Below are positions 1 to 5,664 of a DNA stretch of 5,664 nucleotides, piece by piece (the first letter of the stretch is position 1; the number at the start of each line of letters is the position of its first letter). The stretch comes from Deltaproteobacteria bacterium (lineage in GTDB: Bacteria > Myxococcota_A > UBA796 > UBA2385). Made by a program: the position numbers and the translations under genes. The DNA lies in the NCBI GenBank assembly GCA_016845285.1, contig JAERSX010000053.1, forward strand, positions 1-5,664, in the 5' to 3' direction. Under the pieces are notes generated by a model that was not told the origin of the DNA, made no database searches, and saw only the letters and a list, made by a program, of their open reading frames with translations.

Positions 1-243
1 GGTGCGAACCGAGGCGGTCCGAGGTCGGTTGTCCAGGAACGCATACTCGCCGACCACGTCTCCGGCATGCACTGTGGCCACGTGTTGTCCATCGCGAACG
101 ACCTCCACCGATCCGTCCAAGAGATAGAACAAGCTCTGATCGTGCTGCCCCTGCTCGATGAAGATGTGATCTGCGGGCAGACTTCGACGGGTGCCGAGGC
201 CGATGAGGGTGGGGGCGATGTCGGCGAGGCCGTGGTGGGACAC
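1..243 (-). CDS. Cyclic-nucleotide-binding (CRP/PKA-type) domain protein, N-terminal part
   Basis: The first 81 residues of a protein that continues past the left edge. Residues 15-81 read as a cNMP-binding beta-roll: a Gly-Gln turn after the second strand (I29 E30 Q31 G32), then LFYLLDG (38-44), VEVVRDG (46-52), HAGDVVGEYAFLD (59-71) and RPRTASV (73-79). The last two form the phosphate-binding cassette. Its key residues G65-E66 and R75-x-A77 are present, so real cAMP/cGMP binding is plausible, although family members often bind other ligands or none. The GTG start at 243 is chosen because GGAG lies 6 nt upstream and an in-frame TAG (262-264) closes the frame just above it. No helix-turn-helix or other output domain is visible, so it could be a CRP/FNR regulator, a kinase subunit, a channel or transporter fusion, or a stand-alone sensor. 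It lies 227 nt downstream of the carbamoyltransferase fusion on the same strand; co-transcription is possible but unproven. Confidence 0.85.
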   Translation of the reverse strand, partial: MSHHGLADIAPTLIGLGTRRSLPADHIFIEQGQHDQSLFYLLDGSVEVVRDGQHVATVHAGDVVGEYAFLDNRPRTASVRT

Positions 244-249
244 GTGGTG

Positions 250-253
250 CTCC
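250..253 (-). promoter_or_regulatory. Ribosome binding site of the cNMP-binding gene
   Basis: GGAG on the minus strand, 6 nt before the GTG at 243. It decides the start of the cNMP-binding gene, because no ATG lies between this point and the upstream in-frame stop. Confidence 0.65.
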
Positions 254-316
254 AGCGGTGGCTACGGATTGAAGCAGCCGGTGCTTCGGAATCGTTGGCC
301 AGAGATGCTCGAGCCC

Positions 317-346
317 ACAATAGTGGCTGGAGGGAGAGGGTGCGAA
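317..346 (-). promoter_or_regulatory. Weak candidate sigma70-type promoter for the cNMP-binding gene
   Basis: On the minus strand, TTCGCA (341-346, 4 of 6 to the -35 consensus) and TATTGT (317-322, 4 of 6 to the -10 consensus) are 18 bp apart. Transcription would begin about 65-75 nt before the GTG start. The match is weak, and promoters of GC-rich bacteria are poorly predicted this way, so it is only a candidate. If real, the gene need not depend on read-through from the large gene upstream. Confidence 0.2.
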
Positions 347-363
347 CAGGGGCGTCTGCGGGA

Positions 364-380
364 GCGACGGGGGCGGTCGC
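364..380. repeat. Short GC inverted repeat in the intergenic spacer
   Basis: GCGAC (364-368) and GTCGC (376-380) form a perfect 5-bp stem around a 7-nt loop. It lies between the stop of the fusion gene and the start of the cNMP-binding gene. No T-run follows on the minus strand, so it is not a recognisable intrinsic terminator. It could be a weak RNA hairpin, an operator half-site pair, or chance in GC-rich DNA. Confidence 0.25.
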
Positions 381-426
381 ATTACCCAGAATGGCCCGTG
401 GGGCACGACCGTTTGGCGGCCCTTGC

Positions 427-454
427 TCGGACTCCATCGGGCTCCATCGGACTC
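427..454. repeat. Tandem repeat with 10-bp period (2.8 units)
   Basis: The stretch reads TCGG, ACTCCATCGG, GCTCCATCGG, ACTC: a 10-base unit repeated 2.8 times with a single A/G difference. It begins 17 nt after the stop codon of the fusion gene on the minus strand and lies outside any supported coding region. The spacing equals about one helical turn, which could suit a DNA-binding protein, but slippage-derived sequence with no role is equally possible. Confidence 0.6.
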
Positions 455-470
455 GAGCAGGTGGACGTGC

Positions 471-3400
471 TCATCCCAGGTACGAGGACAGGCACGTCGG
501 CGTGGTCTTCGTGGCCTGCTCCACGACGTCCGGAGCCTCGACGGGTGCGGCTTCTTCCCGAAGCAGACGCGTGGGCTCCAGCCGCAGGACCCCGATTTTC
601 AGGAGGCGATCGAGCCATCCATTGGTCCGCTCGAGCACATCTCCGAGCCTCGGCCTCACCTTCGCGATGTGGCACAGCTCCGCGTAGACGCGCTCGGAGA
701 TGGCGTAGGTGGTGAAGAAGTCACTGCCGGGCACGGCGAGCTCGTAGGTGTCGGCGCCTCCCCCAGGTGCGTGTGTGTGCGTGAAGCGGGCGTGGGGGTG
801 CAGGCAGAGGTAGTGCTCGCCCGCGTCGGCCCGTGTACGGACGGCACGCTGCTCCGACCAATCGCTCACCTCGGTGTACATGGGCCGCGATGGGTTGTGG
901 ATCACCCGCATGGTCACCGACTGCTGGCCGTCGGGACCACGCCACACCAAGATGTAGCCGAAGTTGACGGCTTCGAGCTGTGCTGCCCGGAAGTTCTGCA
1001 CCCAGCGCCCCAGCTCCTGCTGGTAGTGCTCGATGGACTGGCCGAAGGGCGCATGACAGTGGGGGACGGAGAAGAGCATCTCGTCGCGGTCGGCCGTGCT
1101 CGCGATGAGGGCGTCCATCCCGGCGTCTCCCCACCATCCGCGCAGCTTGTCGGCGTAGCCCGACACATCGACCAGATCGGTCACGATGCACAGCCGCCCG
1201 GCATCGCTGAGGTGCTCGGTGGCACCGGCGACAATCTCTCGCAGGATGCTCTCTCCGCGGACGCCGCCGTCTCGGAAGGCCAGCCCCATCTCCGGGCTGG
1301 GCACGAAGGGGGGGTTGGCCAGGATCACGTCGAAGCGTTCGCCCTCCACGGGCGCATACAGGCTGCCGAGCCGGACCTCATAGTCCCGAGCGCCGTTGAG
1401 TTGGGCGTTGAAGCGTGCGAAGCGCACGGCCCGCGGGTTCAGGTCGACCGCGACCACGGAGCGTCCGTAGCGGGTGGCCACGAGCCCCTGGATGCCCGAA
1501 CCGCAGCAGAGGTCGAGCACGCGTCCACACGGGGTTCGTGGCGCGGTCTGCACCAGGCCATGGCTGTCCATGCCGATGTACATGACCGGGTCCTCATCGA
1601 GCCGATCCCCCGCGAAGAGCATGTAGCGGTGGTCGGTGGCGAAGAACATCCCGCCCGAGCAGAGCAGGTCCACCCCTGCGCGCAGCTGGTCTCCATCCTC
1701 CGTCAAGATGCCGAGTGCACGCAGTCCGGACACCACCTCTGAGCCGAGCAGCGCCTCGACCCGCTCTTCTGACCGTGTCGACCGCAGCATGAACAGCCGG
1801 ATCAAGTCGGCCAGCGGCGTGTCGGGCAGCTGCTGTGCCGCGTGCCAGTGCAGGTGGGTGGGCTCGATCTGCTGGAGCGAGTCCACCCCCAGGGCCGCGA
1901 TGATCTCCGCCTCCGCATAGCCGTGGGTGTGCAGGGCGGCGGAGAAGGCCTCCAGGAGGTTCTCCAGGCGAAACGACGGGTCTTCAAAGGGGGCCAGGGT
2001 GCGATCCGCCGTGGCGGGGAGAGCGCTGTCCAGAGGCGCCGTGTGTGCGCACCATGCGGCCGGCACGGTCAGACCAAACCGCGCGATGTCGTCCTGGAGC
2101 GCGGCCAGCTGGTCGGCCAGCTCGCGGTGTCCCAGGCCCAGGCGGCAACGCAAGACATCTGCGACATCCTTGGTCGGGGTGCTGCGCGTGGCCAGGAGCA
2201 GCTCGAGCCGTTCTCGCGACAAGGACAAGGGAGGCTGGCGCTCGGTGGGATCGGCCAGGGTGCTGAGCCCGAGCGGGTCGAGCAAGAGGACCGCGTGGCG
2301 CCCCAGCTCTGTGTGCAGGGGTGCGACGAAGCCGTGCTCGGGGAACAGACGACTGGTCTCTTTGTAGCGCGCCCCCTGCCGGGAGATCGCGGCCAGCTCG
2401 TCGGGTGTCCACCGCTGCGTGGTGCCACCGTGAAACAAGGCCTGGTCGAGCTCCGCCATGAGGCCCAGCACCGACGCGGAGCCCGGCTTCAGTCCCACCG
2501 GGAAGTCCTCGTGCACCAAGGTGGCCTCATGGTCGGCGTAGGCCTTCACGGGCGTGTGGCGCTTGCAGATCCAGCGGTCTTCGAGGGCGAGGAAGTCGAT
2601 GTCGGTACGGAGGAAGGTCGAGATGGCCTCGGTGGGCGTCTCCACGATGGGCTGTCCGGCCACGTTGAAGCTCGTGTTGAGCAACACCGGCGGCCCCGCA
2701 CGGCGCTGCGCCAGGCTGTTGCACACCGTGTGGAAGAAGGGGTTGTCTTCCGGAGTGCAGGTCTGGACGCGCCCGGTGCCATCGGCATGGGTGATGGCGG
2801 GCAGCAGTGCATGAAACTCGGGGCGGATGTCGGCCACCAAGAGCATGAAGGGGCTCTTGGTGCCCAACGCAAAGACCTCGGAGGCCCGGTCGAGGGGAAT
2901 CACCGGCGCGAAGGGCCGGAAGGCCTCGCGAAACTTCACCCGCGCGTTGATGACGTCCTTCATGCGCGCGAAGGTGGGGTCGGCCAGGATGGACCGGTGC
3001 CCCAGTGCCCGGGGCCCATACTCACAGCCCCCCTCGTAGCGGGCGACGATGCTGCCAGCCGACAGCGCGCCTGCGACGGCCTCCACCATGGCCTCGGGCG
3101 ACTTCTTCTCGACCACCAGGAGGTCTGCATGGGCCTCGACGGCCGCGTCGAGCTGGGCCTTGGTTGCCGCCTGGCCCAAGGTGGCCACCCGCAGCGTGGG
3201 GCGCTGTGTCCCCTCCTCCAGCTCGGCGTAGGCCCACAGCGCACAGCCCGCCGCGATGCCGTTGTCGGCGGCGGCCGGGAAGATGAAGATGTCCTCCAGG
3301 CCGCAGCGCTGGAGGATCTTGTAGTTGGCGACCGAGTTGAGGGCGACGCCCCCGGCCATGCAGAGCTTGTTCAGGCCGGTCTGCGCACATGCCTCCGAGA

Positions 3401-4247
3401 CGATGTGGCACAGGGCCTCCTCCAGCTCGTGCTGCACCTTGTGGGCGAGGTCGACGAGCCAGGGGCGCATGTACGGGCGGCCCTCACCGGTGTCGTGCGC
3501 CCGCTCCAGAGCCTCCACCTCCAGGAAGAGGTCGTAGGCCGACATCGACACGCGGGGCTCCCCGGGCACCGGCGTCAGCCACCGCTGCCACTGTGGCTGG
3601 CTTCCGCCGAAGGCCGCCAGCCCCATGAGCTTGCCCGCTTCTGCAAAGCGGATGTTGGCGCCGATACGGGTCTCGAAGCCTGCTTTCCGTGAGATGTACT
3701 CGTAGACGAAGCCGAGGGTGGACAGGGAGGCGAGGTGGGCCTGGACCCGCTCGTGGTGGAGGGGTTCCAGCCGGCCATCCCGTCCTGTGTAGAGGGTGTA
3801 GGACTCCGTGCGCCATCGCCCGTCTGGTGTGGCCTCCGTCGACCCGCTGCCGTCGGCGATCAGCACCAGGGCATCGTCCATTCCGGACGGCCAGTAGGCG
3901 GAGTAGGCGTGGGCCAGGTGATGGCTTGGGATGGCGTGGACCACGCCCGAGATGTCGCGTGAGAACTTGCCACGCATGATGTCCGGCGCGAAGTCTCGAC
4001 CGGGCATGTTGGCCGTGATGGTCGCCATGGCGGACAGGGGTACATCCAAGGCGTCCAGGCAGTAGCGAATGCACTCACCTGGGACCTGGATGTGCTTCAT
4101 CTCGCTGGGCGACTGAACCATGAAGCCCACGCTGTGCTTGATGCGGTCCAGCCGCTCCTGCTCGATGGCGATCAAGATCTGCCCGTCTCGAACCACCGCA
4201 ACCGAGCGGTCGTGTCCGAGGTTGATGCCCATGTGGTACCCGTGCAT
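471..4247 (-). CDS. Fused O-carbamoyltransferase (NodU/CmcH/TobZ) and HemK-like SAM methyltransferase
   Basis: A 1258-residue cytosolic protein with no signal peptide or membrane segment. Residues 1-567 are a full carbamoyltransferase, the family that forms carbamoyl-adenylate from carbamoyl phosphate and ATP and passes the carbamoyl to a hydroxyl. The Kae1-like half has GINLGHD (7-13), EQERLDRIKH (29-38), the metal-site HHLAHA (109-114), GKLMGLAAFG (205-214), MAGGVALN (297-304) and DNG (328-330). The YrdC-like half has EYGPRALGHRSILADP (409-424), KFREAFRPFAP (438-448), SPFMLL (465-470) and LLNTSFNVAGQPIVETP (522-538). Residues 568-755 are unrecognised; 674-728 look winged-helix-like. Residues 756-1225 are a class I methyltransferase: a helical lead-in, the SAM loop VLDLCCGSGIQG (910-921), acidic AVDLNPRA (933-940), catalytic ILANPPF (975-981) and a C-terminal extension. 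The layout resembles the actinobacterial DUF7059/DUF7782 methyltransferases, as I recall them. The tail after 1225 is Pro/Ala/Thr-rich. The frame is unbroken, so this is a natural fusion. The in-frame ATG at 4325 would add 26 residues, but ATG 4247 has GGAG 5 nt upstream and fits family N-termini. The methyltransferase acceptor is unknown. Confidence 0.93.
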   Translation of the reverse strand: MHGYHMGINLGHDRSVAVVRDGQILIAIEQERLDRIKHSVGFMVQSPSEMKHIQVPGECIRYCLDALDVPLSAMATITANMPGRDFAPDIMRGKFSRDISGVVHAIPSHHLAHAYSAYWPSGMDDALVLIADGSGSTEATPDGRWRTESYTLYTGRDGRLEPLHHERVQAHLASLSTLGFVYEYISRKAGFETRIGANIRFAEAGKLMGLAAFGGSQPQWQRWLTPVPGEPRVSMSAYDLFLEVEALERAHDTGEGRPYMRPWLVDLAHKVQHELEEALCHIVSEACAQTGLNKLCMAGGVALNSVANYKILQRCGLEDIFIFPAAADNGIAAGCALWAYAELEEGTQRPTLRVATLGQAATKAQLDAAVEAHADLLVVEKKSPEAMVEAVAGALSAGSIVARYEGGCEYGPRALGHRSILADPTFARMKDVINARVKFREAFRPFAPVIPLDRASEVFALGTKSPFMLLVADIRPEFHALLPAITHADGTGRVQTCTPEDNPFFHTVCNSLAQRRAGPPVLLNTSFNVAGQPIVETPTEAISTFLRTDIDFLALEDRWICKRHTPVKAYADHEATLVHEDFPVGLKPGSASVLGLMAELDQALFHGGTTQRWTPDELAAISRQGARYKETSRLFPEHGFVAPLHTELGRHAVLLLDPLGLSTLADPTERQPPLSLSRERLELLLATRSTPTKDVADVLRCRLGLGHRELADQLAALQDDIARFGLTVPAAWCAHTAPLDSALPATADRTLAPFEDPSFRLENLLEAFSAALHTHGYAEAEIIAALGVDSLQQIEPTHLHWHAAQQLPDTPLADLIRLFMLRSTRSEERVEALLGSEVVSGLRALGILTEDGDQLRAGVDLLCSGGMFFATDHRYMLFAGDRLDEDPVMYIGMDSHGLVQTAPRTPCGRVLDLCCGSGIQGLVATRYGRSVVAVDLNPRAVRFARFNAQLNGARDYEVRLGSLYAPVEGERFDVILANPPFVPSPEMGLAFRDGGVRGESILREIVAGATEHLSDAGRLCIVTDLVDVSGYADKLRGWWGDAGMDALIASTADRDEMLFSVPHCHAPFGQSIEHYQQELGRWVQNFRAAQLEAVNFGYILVWRGPDGQQSVTMRVIHNPSRPMYTEVSDWSEQRAVRTRADAGEHYLCLHPHARFTHTHAPGGGADTYELAVPGSDFFTTYAISERVYAELCHIAKVRPRLGDVLERTNGWLDRLLKIGVLRLEPTRLLREEAAPVEAPDVVEQATKTTPTCLSSYLG

Positions 4248-4252
4248 GTCAG

Positions 4253-4256
4253 CTCC
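4253..4256 (-). promoter_or_regulatory. Ribosome binding site of the carbamoyltransferase-methyltransferase gene
   Basis: GGAG on the minus strand, 5 nt before the ATG at 4247. It decides between this start and the in-frame ATGs further upstream (4325 and 4307), which would add a Ser/Arg/Asp-rich stretch unlike family N-termini. Confidence 0.7.
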
Positions 4257-4406
4257 ATGGGCTCGATCGGTCGGGCTGGGATCCGTATGCCGTGAGCTGA
4301 CGATCATGCGACCGCGGGATGCCATCTCCCCACCGCGCTGGGCTCGGCAAAAGAACCGAAAGCATGGTCAGATGGGCCTCATGGCGTGATACGGTCCCCC
4401 CCTCAC

Positions 4407-4411
4407 GGAGG
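4407..4411 (+). promoter_or_regulatory. Ribosome binding site of the lipoprotein gene
   Basis: GGAGG, 4 nt before the ATG at 4416. This is the strongest Shine-Dalgarno match in the window, and it fixes the start whose product begins with a lipoprotein signal. Confidence 0.75.
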
Positions 4412-4415
4412 CGCC

Positions 4416-5664
4416 ATGCGAGCGCTCTACCTGCTGCCCTTCCTCTGGGCTTGCGGCCAAGACTACGACCTCACGGCCGAGCAAGGCCGTCTCGAGCTCA
4501 CCCCGAGCTTCCACGACCTCGGCTACATCGCCGTGGGCAGCACAGCCAGCGCAGAGGTGGGCCTCTACGCCACCGCAGGCGAGGTGGACGTGCTCGCTGT
4601 GGAGGTGCTGAACGTGGACGGCAGCGCATTCAGCGTGGTCCACGACGAGCTCAAGGGGCTCACCGACGAGACGGCCGGTGTGGTCGAGGTGGTCTACGCG
4701 CCCACCACCGAGGGCTACCACTGGGCGAGCATCACGGTGCTCACCGACGAGAACGACGACAACGAGCACATCATCGAGGTTCGTGGCGGGGCCGCGCAGC
4801 CGGCCGCGCGCCTGTACCCACCGCTCGTCGACTTCGGCCCGCTCGACGCCGGCGAAGAGGGCACCGCCACGGTCACCGTGGTCAACCAGAGCGCGGTGGC
4901 TCTCAGCCTCACCGCCTTCGACTTCGACGCCCCCAGCTTCGACTCACCCGAGGGCCTGCCGCTCGACATCCCCGCAGACGAGGCCGTCGAGCTCACCCTC
5001 TCGGTGACCAGCAGCGGTGCCGAAGAGACCGGCACGGTCTCCCTCGACTTCGACGGGCTCGTCTCCCTCGACCCGGTGGACCTGCAGGTCAATGCCTGCT
5101 CCAACCCCATCGCCTCGCTCTACGACGCTGACGAGGACGGCTACAGCGCCTGCGCCACCGACTGCGACGACGACGACGACAACGTCAACCCCGGCACGCC
5201 CGAGGCCTGTGACGGTGTCGACAACGACTGTGACGGCACCATCGACGAGGACACGAGCTGCTACGACGACGACGGCGACGGCTACACCGAGGAAGAGGGC
5301 GACTGCAACGACGCCGAAGCGGACATGAACCCCGGCGAGACCGAGGACTACGACAACGGCATCGACGACGACTGTGACGGCACCACCGACCACGGCACCG
5401 GCGATGAGGACGGCGACGGGTATGCGTCCTGGGCCGGCGACTGCGACGACACCGACGCCAGCATCTACCCGAGCGCTCCTGAGACCGCCGACGGTGACGA
5501 CGACGACTGTGACGGCACCGTCGACGAGGGCACCGACGACTATGACGACGACGGCGACGGCCACACCGAGAACGACGGCGACTGCGACGACGACGACAAC
5601 ACCGTCTACCCGGGCAGCACCGAGGCCGCCGACGGTGTCGACGACGACTGCGACGGGATCGTCG
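4416..5664 (+). CDS. Putative lipoprotein with ASH-like domains and MopE-type metal-binding repeats, C-terminus off the window
   Basis: 416 codons are visible and the frame is open at the edge. Residues 1-13 are a short lipoprotein signal: one Arg, a hydrophobic stretch, then the lipobox L10-W11-A12-C13. The protein is probably exported and lipid-anchored; with D16 rather than D at +2 the outer membrane is more likely, but this is inference. Residues 24-125 and 132-226 look like two beta-sandwich domains of the ASH / choice-of-anchor-D type, each opening with LxPxxxDxG or LYPPLVDFG, then a GSTASA/GEEGTA turn. From residue 237 come four copies of an Asp/Cys-rich repeat of 45-48 residues: DxDGDGY, then DCDD, then (N/Y)PG or YPS, then DGxDxDCDG. 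This matches the MopE-type putative metal-binding motif (Cu-binding_MopE family). Asp clusters and paired Cys suggest Ca2+ or Cu binding; the metal cannot be told from sequence. The protein is very acidic. It is transcribed away from the fusion gene and shows no evident functional tie to it. Confidence 0.88.
   Translation, partial: MRALYLLPFLWACGQDYDLTAEQGRLELTPSFHDLGYIAVGSTASAEVGLYATAGEVDVLAVEVLNVDGSAFSVVHDELKGLTDETAGVVEVVYAPTTEGYHWASITVLTDENDDNEHIIEVRGGAAQPAARLYPPLVDFGPLDAGEEGTATVTVVNQSAVALSLTAFDFDAPSFDSPEGLPLDIPADEAVELTLSVTSSGAEETGTVSLDFDGLVSLDPVDLQVNACSNPIASLYDADEDGYSACATDCDDDDDNVNPGTPEACDGVDNDCDGTIDEDTSCYDDDGDGYTEEEGDCNDAEADMNPGETEDYDNGIDDDCDGTTDHGTGDEDGDGYASWAGDCDDTDASIYPSAPETADGDDDDCDGTVDEGTDDYDDDGDGHTENDGDCDDDDNTVYPGSTEAADGVDDDCDGIV
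5124..5664 (+). repeat. Four tandem MopE-type repeat units (about 138-144 bp each), continuing past the edge
   Basis: The coding repeats begin at residue 237 of the lipoprotein. The DC of each DCDD/DCND motif falls at residues 249-250, 296-297, 342-343 and 389-390, and the Cys of each DCDG at 272, 320, 365 and 412, giving periods of 45-48 codons. At DNA level the units share runs of GAC/GGC codons (GACGACGAC, TGTGACGGCACC), which makes the tract prone to slippage and unit gain or loss. Only the first unit has the extra Cys residues at 246 and 265 (CATDC, EACDG); in the second, C282 stands before the DDDGDG loop. Confidence 0.85.

Larger units (their letters stand above)
4248..4415. other. Divergent intergenic region between the fusion gene and the lipoprotein gene
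   Basis: 168 bases between two outward-facing starts, so it must hold the promoter of the plus-strand gene and probably that of the minus-strand gene. I see the two ribosome binding sites, a run of seven C (4396-4402) and a short hairpin-capable stretch (4344-4359, TCGG/CCGA). I see no convincing -35/-10 pair in either direction. The best plus-strand guess is TGGTCA (4365-4370) with GATACG (4388-4393), 17 bp apart, matching only 4 and 3 of 6 consensus bases. Confidence 0.6.

Noticed and set aside
364..470. Intrinsic terminator after the fusion gene
   Set aside because: The only stem (364-380) is 5 bp with no following T-run on the minus strand, and it begins about 90 nt past the stop codon.
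382..675. 97-codon frame on the minus strand covering part of the spacer
   Set aside because: Mostly overlaps the end of the fusion gene in another frame, has no good ribosome binding site, and its Arg/Ala/Gly composition is typical of shadow frames.
423..1742. 439-codon open frame on the plus strand
   Set aside because: It lies antisense to the methyltransferase half. Its composition (Gly/Val/His-rich, no motif) is what GC-rich antisense frames give, while the minus strand shows SAM and NPPF motifs.
1842..3692. 616-codon open frame on the plus strand
   Set aside because: Antisense to the carbamoyltransferase and middle region, whose family motifs are unmistakable on the other strand. No recognisable domain is present in this frame.
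4248..4325. Upstream start at 4325 adding 26 residues to the fusion protein
   Set aside because: The extra stretch has no family similarity, and ATG 4247 has a well-spaced GGAG and gives an N-terminus of the usual family form.
4344..4359. Hairpin TCGG/CCGA in the divergent intergenic region
   Set aside because: Only 4 bp of stem around an 8-nt loop, with no terminator T-run or recognisable operator symmetry.
4319..5131. 270-codon Arg-rich open frame on the plus strand
   Set aside because: Overlaps the lipoprotein gene in another frame. The lipoprotein frame has a strong ribosome binding site, a lipobox and MopE repeats; this one is low-complexity Arg/Gly.
4944..5564. 206-codon Val-rich frame on the minus strand resembling membrane segments
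   Set aside because: It is the antisense reading of GAC/GAC/GGC Asp-repeat codons, which gives Val runs by itself. The apparent hydrophobic segments are an artefact.

Overview
The window is GC-rich bacterial DNA with strong third-position GC and almost no unused space. The Asp-rich MopE-type repeats and the lipobox on the right-hand gene suggest a member of the Myxococcota or another former 'deltaproteobacterial' lineage. This is inference from gene style, not proof.

Three protein genes are supported. At the left edge (1-243, minus strand) is the first 81 codons of a cyclic-nucleotide-binding (CRP/PKA-type) domain protein, starting at GTG and running out of the window. A 227-base spacer (244-470) follows, holding a 10-base-period tandem repeat, a small GC hairpin and at best a weak promoter. 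The centre (471-4247, minus strand) is one uninterrupted 1258-residue gene. It encodes a complete NodU/CmcH/TobZ-type O-carbamoyltransferase, then about 190 residues of unrecognised linker, then a complete class I SAM methyltransferase with an NPPF motif, flanked on both sides by regions resembling those of a HemK-like actinobacterial family.

A 168-base divergent intergenic region (4248-4415) separates it from a plus-strand gene that starts at 4416 and is still open at the window end. That gene encodes a putative lipoprotein with two immunoglobulin-like (ASH / choice-of-anchor-D type) domains, then at least four Asp/Cys-rich MopE-type metal-binding repeats.

The notable object is the carbamoyltransferase-methyltransferase fusion. 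Both halves keep their family motifs, so one polypeptide probably performs two group transfers, perhaps on one small molecule. NPPF-type methyltransferases act on planar NH2 or amide nitrogens, so the newly added carbamoyl NH2 is itself a conceivable methyl acceptor. The cyclic-nucleotide-binding gene downstream on the same strand could be co-transcribed, but the spacer makes this uncertain. The divergent lipoprotein looks like a separate surface-protein gene.
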